From Schistosoma mansoni (Eukaryota; Platyhelminthes; Trematoda; Strigeidida; Schistosomatidae), in NCBI RefSeq assembly GCF_000237925.1, contig NC_031499.1, positions 6,392,195-6,456,194 on the forward strand: a stretch of 64,000 bases of DNA, in the 5' to 3' direction. The position numbers and the translations under genes are program-made. Shown here piece after piece: positions 10,778-22,000 of the stretch. Under the pieces are notes generated by a model, which was given only the letters and a program-made list of their open reading frames with translations, was not told where the DNA came from and searched no databases. Each line of letters opens with the position of its first letter. The stretch's first letter is position 1.

Positions 10778-11160
10778 AACGCGCGTCCTGGATTCCACTG
10801 CTAGACACTATCCATCTTTGCTCATCATGCTTGTGAATTTAGGCTATATCGAGGCAATACTCACAGTTTGCACATATGCCAATTAGAGGCTGACCAGTTG
10901 CAGTCCGAAAAACATCAATGGGAAGATTCAAACAAACAATACTAAGTGAATTTCAACTTCACTCCATTGCACAAGCAAGTGGCTATCAGGACTCAGTTTC
11001 CGAGTGGATTACGCGATGGCGTTTGAAGCGAAAGGTACTGGGTTCGAGTCCTAGAGTGAATATCAACACTGAGATGCAGGTACATCCAGCTGACGGTTCC
11101 CAAATAGGACGAAACGCGCGTCCTGGATTCCACTGCTAGCCACTATCCATCTTTGCTCAC
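10778..11160 (+). mobile_element. Sm-alpha-type SINE (335-bp unit plus next junction)
   Basis: The landmark GCGCGTCCTGGATTCCACTG occurs at 10781 and again at 11116, a period of 335 bp, which matches the S. mansoni alpha unit. Between them are a tRNA-like head (GTGGATTACGCGATGGCG as an A box, GGGTTCGAGTCC as a B box) and a hammerhead. The first landmark is the 3' product half of a preceding ribozyme, so the copy reads as part of a head-to-tail array. Confidence 0.85.
11078..11145 (+). ncRNA. Hammerhead ribozyme, alpha type, core altered
   Basis: Segments in order: CATCCAGCTGACGG, CCCAAATAGG, ACGAAACGCGCGTC (cleavage triplet GTC), CTGGATTCC. The conserved CTGANGA box reads CTGACGG, so its last adenine is lost and activity is doubtful. 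Stem I (CATCCAG/CTGGATT) still pairs. Confidence 0.8.
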
Positions 11161-11654
11161 CATACGTCAATACTATTATATTTTAGCGAAGATTACGTTA
11201 TGTGCAATTTTTGAGAGCTATTAGTGAACTAATATTATACGTATATGCTTAGTGTACGATTAGAAGTGACAATATTATATGTATATTCATATTCCTTTCA
11301 TTATAAGCTTATATTTCACTTTTAAACTATTATACAGTATACTATTTCTAAATGATACTCAGTTTATTGATTACGGTCTCTCACCTTCACAGCCACTTTT
11401 TGACTAAATCTTGTATAAGTGTTATTTCTTATTTTATGGTGTAATGTGGTTTGTTTGACTGGTATATAAACCAAGTGTGGTCGAAATAAATGATTTGCAT
11501 GGTGGAAACTATCATTGACGTTCTGGACTGAAATGGACGGGCTAGGAGAACAAAGGACTATTGAGGACTCTAGGCTCCTCATCAGCTGCCTAGTATTTCC
11601 TTGTTTCCAGTTATCTAGCTAACATCAATTTCCATGATTAAAATTATGAAAATT

Positions 11655-12110
11655 CAACAATTCTTATGAATTATCTTCGAGATAATTCCTAAGGTTTCGT
11701 TTATCAATCTTCTCGATATCCGTTATTAAATAAATACCAACGGTGTATACATCCCAGAAAAAAAAACAAAGTGTCGACTACAGTTCATTGTTGAACATCA
11801 CACAGATCACCAAGTCACAAACACACAAGGCGAATTCGGGAAGAAATGCGAATGCAAATTAGCGAATAAAGAGTCGAGTGAATCAATGAGATCCAAGTAC
11901 ATATATATGAGGAAGTGAATGGTTCACCAAGCAATTTAAGCAACTAATATTTTAGCTAGTAAGAGGGGTTTGGTATAGGATATAACATGTAATTAAGAAC
12001 ACAGAAATAACAATAATGTAAAGATATACAAATTGTTTCTGTTCGAATGACGCTGTCTGTCGAAAGAGCTAATTGAAAGCCTTGACAAAGCTAAATGTAA
12101 ATAAGATGCT
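11655..12110 (-). repeat. Repeat family B, copy 1
   Basis: About 450 bp that are the reverse complement of 17310-17770. Shared landmarks include CGGATATC near one end, GGTGTATACATCCCAG, GAACATCACACAGATCACC, GCGAATTCGGGAAGAAATGC and AGACAGCG/CGCTGTCT near the other. No reading frame or terminal repeat was recognised. It could be a non-autonomous element; family unknown. Confidence 0.6.
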
Positions 12111-12182
12111 ATACAATCTTCACAAACCTCCTGTCCTAATTATTATTTGTTGAAAGATAACAGTAAACTGAAGAATATTATC

Positions 12183-12285
12183 AGAAGGGTGCTGAGGAGT
12201 CTCACAATAGGACTTCCAGGTTTCCCATGGTGGTCTAGCTTCGATTGACTCATGATCTCAACCATATGAAGAATAATTTGTTTAA
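12183..12285 (+). mobile_element. CTGAGGA-lineage SINE 3' piece with internal ribozyme deletion
   Basis: GTGCTGAGGAGTCTCACAATAGGA is followed directly by CTTCCAGG and GTGGTCTAGC. Against the copy at 58200-58312, the stretch with CGAAA, the cleavage triplet and the 3' strand of stem I is missing, so the ribozyme is inactive. Confidence 0.65.
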
Positions 12286-12577
12286 TTTCAATTCCGTTCA
12301 CAAGGAAATAACGTTGACCATCTAAAGGCATAAACTATTAACGTGTATCAATATTACATCTGAACATATTTATATTAATTAGATTAGATGATAAATCACA
12401 GCAATCGCATTTGTTTTCTATCATGTAATCAATATTGGGTTGAATTTCATTTTTTAGACTTTCATTCTCTAATTTCATATGTTCTCTTCGAATTGTATTG
12501 TAAGAAGCAATTTCCTACAGATGCAACTCTAAGCTATTCTCTAGATTGTCGAGCACAGAATCTTGGTTTGGCCAAAG

Positions 12578-13200
12578 TCAGAACAAGTAAGCTATTTGGC
12601 CAAAGAGCTGCGAATGAGTCTCTAGTCGGCACTCCGTCAACGGCGCCATTATTTGGGAGTACGGCATAGAGTAAAGTCTTCTATATAAGTAGCATCGTTT
12701 TAGAACCTTCCGGACGACAGAGCACAGTGTAACGATCCAATACTCCTCACGAATACCACTTAAAGTTTGAATAACTCCGACGTGCATGTTAATCAAATGA
12801 TGATACATTATAATCGTATGTGTGACAAAGTGATTATTAGGAAGAATAATCGGATGTTTGGCTTCAAAGGGTAGACACGATAATTACAGACATCATCCCA
12901 CTCGGATCTTGCCTTCTAGCATAAAGGAGTTGAGATTTCTTATCGAACTTTGACGAAATAAATTTTTTCGTTCATTCTTTCATGACCTTCCTGTTGCCTA
13001 GAAGCGTTGTCTCTGAGTGTTAACGGTGAACTGTCTAGAATTCTTTTTTCGACCTGGAATGCGGGACTTTGGACTAGTTTAATTATGTCGCTCTTCGATT
13101 TACCGATATCTTCAACACTTAGTGTGCCCGAAATTAGACATTTTCCATTGTTCTGGTTTAACGTATTATCGATAAACCGTCTGCAATATGAAAACACCCT
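12578..13200 (-). mobile_element. BEL/Pao LTR element fossil, longer sister fragment
   Basis: Same integrase region as 8930-9350 and the same orientation, extended upstream into the preceding part of pol (FQVEKRILDSS, LTLRDNASRQQEG). No LTRs seen. Broken in several places and old; it diverges visibly from its sister. Confidence 0.65.
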
Positions 13201-14255
13201 TTACAATTTGGACCATGACTTACACGTACGAAATCGACCTAGAAACTCGTCGTTGCATTTTGGAGACAAGTCCCACACAATTGAAAAAAAAAACAATTTG
13301 ATGTATCATTCGCATTCCAATTGATTAGGCTATTACTCGCCATATCAAGTAACTGTCACGAAGATGGATCTACACAATTTTTAGTCGGTAGACAGTATTT
13401 ATACGTTGGTTATATAGAACGGGTAGCAAAGTGACATTTTTGGGAGGTTCGAAAAAGTATGAATCACTTAATTTAGGGCTTTAACATCTATAAGTATTAT
13501 GCTGGTTGAAGTTTCAAGTCCGACCAGGTATACAGACGTTTGTAAGCAGTGTTTATGATTCGATAAACTACGATAGACAGATGTTGGGTACTCCCTTATA
13601 ATCAGAAATTCCCTAAGTGGTGTCAGTAAGTAGTGAAAACCACTTCAACACAAAAAAAATTCCAGAAATCCCCTCGATGAATATTTTTAAAGACATGGGA
13701 TAATATATATATATGGATATGTACAGGTAAATAATCCCACAAATATACTTTTTTTAAGGATTCTACATTAATGGTGACCGGATTAACTTTACTGAATACA
13801 TTTCCAGCTGAAGTTGCTGGGTCAAACACATATACACCTCCTCACAACCAGACAGCTCAAAAGTTGTACATCACGATACTTTGACCTATAATTCATATAA
13901 ATCTGCCCTCCCTCTACCACTATGGGATTTGAATCGACAGTTGTATCTCTGTGCTAATGTGGCATGGCAACTTGAACTGATGAACGTATGTACGAAGTTC
14001 TACATTGTTGTTGCCTGACTGATCTCCCCATCCAAGCGTAATCTTTAATCAATCTGGAAACATTTCGATAGAAGAGCCAAAGACACAAGTGTTGCCAGAT
14101 TTAACCGTATCTGAATCCGGCACACAATAATTATGGTAATAAACAAGCTGGTCTATTGGAATTCATATTTATAATAACTGATCATAAGGTACAACACTAG
14201 TGATAATAATTCCTTTTGAATGGTTTTATTAGGCCATCCGGTATACGGCGAACAT
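13201..14255. other. Intergenic stretch with one LINE-tail piece
   Basis: A tail module (GTGGCATGGCAACTTGAACTG, then GTACGAAGTTCTACATTG) lies at about 13958-14030. Otherwise I see nothing I can name. Confidence 0.4.
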
Positions 14256-14269
14256 TTAACGCAGCCTCA

Positions 14270-14560
14270 TGTTGCAAAACCCACACTTGTTGGTCATAGA
14301 TGGACGACCCCGTGAAAACAAACAACTACTATTTGTTGGATACTGAGGGTTTGCTATGGAGAGTAAGGAAACCCCAATCCTAAACTGATGGTACACGTGA
14401 ACTCCGGGATCTTGAGGGGATGAATAGCGTATGAACCTACTTTTGATCACCATATACTCCACAATAGTACCATATTCCCTAACTTTACCTTGTGCGTTCG
14501 ACAAATATTGTAATACTAACCGGAAACTTGAATGCACAAGTCGGGCGTCTGGGCACAGAA
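14270..14560 (+). repeat. Family A-related, strongly diverged fragment
   Basis: Carries GGTACACGTGAACTCCGGGATCTTGAGGGG-type landmarks (14390-14420), followed by TAGCGTATGAACCTACTTTTG, in the sense orientation of family A. The 300 bp that follow, including the reading frame at 14574-14921, were not recognised. Confidence 0.4.
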
Positions 14561-14954
14561 GAGAGTCGTTTAGGTGGCTGATGGGGAGTTGTTGGTCGCA
14601 GGACAGATAAAGGGGACTGTCTACTGCAACTGTGCACTGACCACAACCTGTTTCTGGCTAGCACTAACTTCCGGCACAGTCATCGCGGATGTGCAACCTG
14701 GCGTTCTCCCTCTGCATCTCAAGCCTGGACTCAGATTGATAACATCACGATCAGCTACCGCTGGCATGATTGTGTACAAGACTGCCGCTCCTTTTGGAGT
14801 ACCTATCATCTACGATGTTCTGTTTCCATATTATATTTACATTCACTCGTCATTTCACTCAGCAATATGTCTACGGTGGGTTTTGTTTAACCTAAGCTAT
14901 TTCAAATCACTGAATTTCTAAATTCTACTTTCTTAAAATCATTTATGACATTTA

Positions 14955-15170
14955 AACTGAACTTCATCAATGTACACACTGAAAATCGGACGACGTATGA
15001 GTTTGTTTTCGGAACGCTCTGATATCGACATCTGCTGTATTTCTGAAACCCAGATTGGATTGAAGCGCTGCAAATCCATCGAGGTTGTCCAACGGGCTCG
15101 TTCAATGATTTTTTATCCAGTTCGGTAGACATTGCTTTAAGCGCCGGGGCTGAGGCCGTACTAATCAACT
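14955..15170 (+). mobile_element. LINE endonuclease N-terminal fragment
   Basis: Encodes RSDIDICCISETQIG-like sequence (15020-15060), the start of an APE-type LINE endonuclease, close to DVCCVSETRIQ in the minus-strand element near 40290. Truncated at both ends. Confidence 0.6.
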
Positions 15171-15630
15171 GGATCCTTATTGATAGTCACTCACATGATA
15201 TTGGACTACAAAGTTCAGTTAATCAGAAACTGAGAAGGGGAATCATGTGTTAGCACTCCACATATGACAGATGTCTGAATAATGATGAATATTTTCTGGA
15301 GTTCCACACGGGAAAACATCGACACAGTTTTCATGTGAAACTACTACAGTTCACCAATTAATTAACCAAAATCACGAATAAGATCTTGCCGATTTTTCTT
15401 ACTACTTTTTCAATGTGGAAATGCAAAATGAATAAAATTTCATGTTTATATTTCATTGAACGGACAATGTCTTCATAAAATGACAAAACAAATTTTTTTT
15501 CGGAAAACAAAGTGAAGAATTATAACGCGAGAAGGAAACGTTAGCAAAAAAACGGTGAGATTTTATGCCATATACAATGCATTTGTATGTATGTGTATGA
15601 ATATTGAATCAAATGATATAAGACACAAAG

Positions 15631-16035
15631 TCAACGTCGTGACCGATAACGATTCGATGAGGATCGATCTCTACGGTCAGTAGATCGAGAACGATGTCTT
15701 TGGTTAAATGAACGTGAACGACGTCGGCCGCTGTCACGAGAATGCGAAATGGAATCCGTTTTGTCTTTGACACGAGGTCCTTCTGGAAAACTACTCTTAA
15801 AGCTACTTCGATGGTTTGGAGAGCTAGGACGATTGCTGGACGAACGTCTACGGTGATCCGAACGATGATGTTGTGTCCCCGTATGGTTCTTTTTATAAGC
15901 TGCCAATGCTTCGCCTACAACAGATGAATCACCAGATGATGTTAAGCTCGGTCGACTCTGTTTTGAAGGAATCGCTTCTTTATCATCGCTATCTGTTTTT
16001 GAGTAACGGCGTTTTCGTGTATGTGTAGATGGAGA
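15631..16035 (-). CDS. ACIN1: Acinus exon 11 (RS-rich C-terminus)
   Basis: Residues 815-948 and the stop. Acceptor ATTATTTAG. Rich in Arg-Ser/Ser-Arg, e.g. [20 protein letters not shown], typical of splicing factors and a likely SR-kinase substrate and nuclear-speckle signal. Confidence 0.9.
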   Translation of the reverse strand, partial: SPSTHTRKRRYSKTDSDDKEAIPSKQSRPSLTSSGDSSVVGEALAAYKKNHTGTQHHRSDHRRRSSSNRPSSPNHRSSFKSSFPEGPRVKDKTDSISHSRDSGRRRSRSFNQRHRSRSTDRRDRSSSNRYRSRR

Positions 16036-19000
16036 CTAAATAATGAAAAATAATGTAAATTTTAAGATGAGCTAGTGAATCTTTTAACAACATTCACAAC
16101 TATGTAATGAAAATAGGAAAAATAATCAGGAAATATTAGCGAAGACGAAACATTTATATATCATTGCTTCTTTTTTGTCACTGCCTAAATGAAAACCTGA
16201 AAGCTTAGAAGGTCAGACACTTGTTCTGGTATAATATTTATGGATAAGCTTTCAAGTTAGAAGTGTGCAATAAGCGTGTGAAGACCAGCGTCCAAAAACA
16301 AGTCGACCTACATTCCAGCAGGTGGTTACTACGACACAAATCGAATGAGATTTGTGTGGCGCATATGTATCTGGTGCTTCATTGTACTAATATTTATGTG
16401 TTTAAATAATAATAAATAATAATACTACGACAACAGGAACAAACATTCAAGAAGCACATGAACTCCACGAATATACGCTATTCAAGTATTGGGGATGCTA
16501 AATCCCCTAAAATCACTTGGTAAACTTCCTACTTTTGTAATTTAATTGTTGAAATCTGAATTTCTTATTTTCAAGTCAAAAGCATTCATAATAAACAACA
16601 GTTAATGTTTCACAACTGAAAGGGTCTTAAACGCCATTAGTTAACTTTCTTTCGGCATGTTATTTTGTGACGCATTACAAGTATATTTTTGTATTGCACA
16701 TATCACACATGAGTTCAGTGCTTGTTACTACCTAGTCCGGTATGTTTAATTGCTGACTCTGGTCTTCCTCCTTTAGTTAGCATGGCTATGGCACAGATGA
16801 ATAGCTTAGCTTCGTCTTATTATTGGGTTGTTGATTTACGCTCTATTTTCAGATACCAAGCTGATGTCGTAATGTCTCAAACATAGCAGAATCAAAATAA
16901 CACGAATAATTTTGCCCAAAGTTTAAAAAAAGTGATAAATGACGCGTATGCTATTGTAAACCAAGAAAAAATGGCGATATTTTATCTTTAAAATGTTTGA
17001 AATCAATGAAAATACGTACGATACAACGATGAAGTGAATTTTAGATGATCCTTAAGCTAAGTTACCTGACGTACTTGTTTCTCGGGGAGATGGTGAGTCA
17101 CAAACATTTAAGCTATTATGTCATCAAGTGTTCAATGAAGTAACATGTTCTCTCTTTCTTACTTTCACTCTGAATCTCAACTCGAAGTTTTTCAAGTTTA
17201 TAAACCGGAAGATGGTAAGGCATTGCATACATAACCCTAACCATTTTGAAATATAACTGATGTCAGTTGGTGACGAAAATTCAATAGCACCTCACCTACA
17301 CTTAATTCTGTTTACGTTTAGTTTTGTCAAGGCCTTCAATTAGCTCTTTTGACAGACAGTGTCATTCGAACAGAAACAATTTGTGTATACCTGTATTATT
17401 ATTATCTGTGTTTTTAATTACATGTTACATTCTACACACACACACACACACCAGTTACTAGCTTAAATATTAATTGCTTAAATCGCTTGGTGAACCATTC
17501 GCTTCCTCATACACATGTACTTGGACCTTATTGATTCACTCGACTATTTATTCGCTCGTTTGCATTCGCATTTCTTCCCGAATTCGCCTTGTGTGTTTGT
17601 GGCTTGGTGATCTGTGTAATGTTCAACAATGAACTGTAGTCGACACTTTGTATTGTTTCCTGGGATGTATACACCGTTGGTATTTATTTAATAACGGATA
17701 TCAAGAAGATTGATATACGAAGCCTTTAGAATTATTTTGAAAATAATCCACTACAACTTTATGGGGTGATATATTTGCCTATTTCATCTACCAGACGGTA
17801 CAATTTGAATTATAAGGGTTAATATGATCAAAGCTGTTATGCAATTCTTATTTCATTACTATGTACTGTTAATTATTTTACAACTAGACAGTGCTTCCTG
17901 ACTAGCTGATAAGTCACCCAAGTTCGTCAGCATAAAAAACGTTAACCTAAGATTTTAATCAGGACATATATATGTACATAGTAGTGTGTATAAACCAATA
18001 GACATACACCATGAGATTTTCGAAGCACGGTTTGTGAGATCAATTACAGTCCAAAGATAACACTCATAGTATCAACATGTAAACTCACCATTTCTTTTTT
18101 GCGACTACTATCATTTTTCAACAAAGTAGAATTGTTAGATGAAGTATCTGGTTTCGACGACCGACCTTGTTGTTTATTGTCGTCCGCTATGATGTCACGA
18201 CTCTCACCCTTTGAATCTCTGATAGATTTCAGTTTAGATTCAGAGGTTGAACCTTTACTGTCGCACAATACATTACTTGATACTGGTTTTTTTGTCGAAT
18301 TATGTCTGACATTGTCACTACTTGATTTAGAGGTAGAGAACGACTTTGCATCCAGAATTTTTGGTTTAGAGCTACGATCTGAGGTTGGATTTCTGCGAGA
18401 TTGACTGGGAATACGACCAGAAGGATAGGAAGGAGGAGAAGTTGAAGAGCAGGAAGAATTAGCAAATGGACTACGGGTTGTTTTTTGTACTGCCTCTTCT
18501 GATTGATGTGAGGAATGTCGACTTGTGATCTTTTTAGCATCTGGTTTATCGGCAACCGATTTTTTCATTCGTCGATTAACCTAATCAATTTTCAAAGTAA
18601 AAAGCTTGATATTTTTAATGGGCGTTAAATAATCATTGTGAATATGATGACAGTGAACATATTAAGCAGTGGCACGATGAAACATCATTTATAATCGAAG
18701 CAGACAAAATAATAAAGTGTGTTGCTAATGTTGAAACGATTAGACGAAAGCATGAGTGATTTAAAAGTTCGAGGAAGCATATGGAGTTATAAACTAAATG
18801 GTCAAAACTGGTGATATAGCTATTGGTTGAATGCATCGAAACATTTTGTTGCAAATGAAGTGCCTTGGGCGGACGAAAACAACACCTCCCGATTTGGACA
18901 ACTAAACAGTAAAATACCTTTCTTATCCTTATTTTAGCTACTCGAAAGCACAACCTTTTACCAATGTCTGGCACTCATGAAACAAAAGAAGAATAATTCA

Positions 19001-22000
19001 AACAAACCGTGGAAGTGTATAGAAGAGTTTTAACAGAGAACCCGAGAAATAGAGAGAGCATTCGATCAATAGTAAAAATATCTACAACAGAGATTTTAAA
19101 AAAATGGAGAGTAGTTCTTGTAGAGGATGCTGGTGTGAAACAAACGGAAATAATAAATTAAAAAAAATACAATTAATTGGTACGTTGTTTTCCATGAACC
19201 TAACAACTTTAACAGTAAACACTTAATGTTATTACGCTCTGGGTTTTTCTCGCATCCCCTACTTATCGTTTATGAACACGATAACCATATCCTGATTAGT
19301 GTACCTGATTTTGAGGAATAAGTTTATCATCTATCTCTCCTAAGCAAAAATATCTGGAACTGTGTTCGTACATGTCGAGGTAGCGTTGAACGTTAAAACG
19401 GATAAATTATGAAAGAATAGCTAAACAGTTGTTATATGATTTTACAGTGTAATGATTCAGTTCTTACATGTTCTTCTAGCACGGCTCATTTCAAAGGGAC
19501 ATGAATAATACAATACAGAATTAGAGAGACTTTATTTACCTGTTCAGATGTTAAAGGTAGCCAATAGACAGAAGGAGTGGCAATTGTCTTACGAAATAAA
19601 TTGTTCAACAACTTTGCGGGTTCTTCGCTTTTAGCTGAATTGAATCGAAATAATAATAATAATAAATACTCATGGACAAAAAAGTGATATGTCCACAAAT
19701 AGCCAATTATTATAGTACCATTTAAAGATGGTGTGTCAAATTTTACTGACAGACCAAAATATCAGTCGAACGCGACATGGAATCTGATGACACATGTGCA
19801 AATCGGTTCAAGTTGCAAAATCCTATTGGCGCAATGCGATGAAATTGTTGAGGCAAATACCTAGGGTAGTAACGGTACTTATGGTAGCAGAAAAGGTAAG
19901 GCTTTGAAGATATTGTTGGAGGAGGAAATACAGGTTAGAGAAACTAAAAAACAAGGCAATTCAGGGACTTGGGATCTAAAGGAAAAAAAAAGACGAACGC
20001 ATCAGAACCATTGTGAATCACTTTAATCCATGTTACCCGAAGTCTTTAGTCAGTGATTAAGGTTTTTGCACAGACCCCAACCAGATAGCCTCCATCTACC
20101 AACATAACTTGCACAAAATTTTCGGCTTTATGGACTAATACCACGTTTCAATTTGGCTGACACTGACTTTCTCTTAAGCTACTTCTGAACGCAAAACGTA
20201 TTATAGCTACCTTGAGCGATGAAAACTTGTTATCTCATGATGCGACTCGTTACCTAAAGCCTAGCCTCAGAATTGCTAACTTCATTGTCTCAACATTCGA
20301 GTTACACACAAATACAACTTATTTACTGTTTAAAAGAGGTGTATTCTTTAGAATGAAAATGTCTGCAATTTTGTATGCAGGTTAGACAATTTTATGTACC
20401 TCATACCACACAAAGTAGCTTAGTTTAGACATGAAAAATGTGAAAATAGTTGACTGATTCACCAAGTGGTTAGGTATGGGACAAACTGTGAGTGTGAAGG
20501 CTAGTGGTACTATCTGGTTACACAAACCGGTGTAGCAGTATTCGAACTTGGAACCTATCGGTTAAAAGTAGGACGCTCTAACCGCTAAAAACCATCGCAC
20601 TCAGTTTAGACATGAGATACGAGAGCTATGATCTGAGTGCTCAGAAGCAATTATAGCTTCAACGAAACTGTTTCAATGTCGCCTCTATTCCATTGATTTC
20701 AGTCGTAGTCAACACAACATAGTGAATTAAATTGTTCGATAAGTGCGGAGAATGAACGACAGAAATTTCAGCAGCTTGACCACTCTCCCAATATATCACA
20801 CTTTTCAGTCCATTTTAAAATTGAGAAAACCGAAGAACTAATCATTTCACGATAATAATACTGACTAAATAATAAACGCTAGTTAAAAAATTACTGATTT
20901 CTTTTCCTCGTCTTTTTTCTATCTTTTAGGTGAAAATAGATAGTAATGAATGTAGTCCGGCAGTCAATAGTTAAACGAGATTTTTGAATTTTTTTTATAA
21001 TTCTTTATAAGGATTGCCTGAATTACGAACTTTGACCCGATAAAAGTGCAATGCTTACCTAAATCAACACAAATTCACTGGTCGCTTTCGTATACAAGTA
21101 ACTTATGGCGTAATTGGTACAGCTAAAACGGTACAAAATTTATATTTTGACCGAAGGATTATTTAAACCAACAGTGACACGACTTAGTAACAATGCTTTT
21201 CACCATGCCAAAAATTGATGATGATAAACAGGAAAATAAAATCAAACAAGTATGACACAAAACTGAATTAGGTTAAATACTTACGTTTCGCTTCAGTTAT
21301 TGGACACTCTTTATTTTCACCTTGTCGAGATTTAGTAACTAAAAGAGGCTGCTCTATATCTCGATTGCTTCGTTCTAATTTTCGTCTTAAATCAGTTGGC
21401 TTTTTATCTTGGTCTGTGGATGTCGTAAAACCATTATCTAAAAACAGATAGAACGAAACACTTATTAGTAGACTGAACAATATACAATTGATATTCTGAG
21501 ACAATCCAATATATTAGATAAACCAAGAAGGATCCTTCAAGCATTCAGAAAATTAGTGAACTGAAATAAGAGGTAGCTAATCTGAAAAGGGAAAAGTTCA
21601 CATGAAAAATTGAATTGGAAAAGAGTAGTCGTGGTTACTGTTTGCAGTTAGACTTTAGTATTCTTAACAAAATTGAGTAATTCTATGATCATTTTGGTTT
21701 TAGAGAACAAGCAAACCAAAAAGCACGAAAAGCAAAGATTTCAAGATAATAATAACAACTATGACTGTAATTTTGATGGGAACCCAAAACACAATTTTAC
21801 GGAAAATCGAATAAAAACACGAAGAAAACATGGGGTGTATGAGATGTTGTAACCTTTCTGGGACCGCATCATTTAACAACCACTTATAAGATATACGAAA
21901 CAATAAGCAATGAAGTTTAATGTTACATTTATACTAACAAAACAAATGAAAATTATTGAGAAAGTACAAACATTGTTTAGATTATAAGCAAAGATGGATA

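Larger units (their letters stand above)
16036..18088 (-). other. Acinus intron 10
   Basis: Holds a family A tail fragment (16333-16425) and a family B repeat (17310-17770). The rest is unremarkable. Confidence 0.6.

Noticed and set aside
14574-14921. 115-codon + strand frame as a gene
   Set aside because: No splice context, no motif, and a similar-length frame on the other strand; it lies in a repeat-rich stretch.
18099-18555. Long + strand and alternative minus-strand frames over Acinus exon 10
   Set aside because: Out of frame with a spliced exon whose phases fit; no motifs of their own.
20533-20612. Functional tRNA-Lys-like gene
   Set aside because: A and B boxes are there, but the acceptor and other arms do not pair; probably a SINE head. 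The patches at 24300, 53665, 55080 and 62820 were rejected for the same reason.
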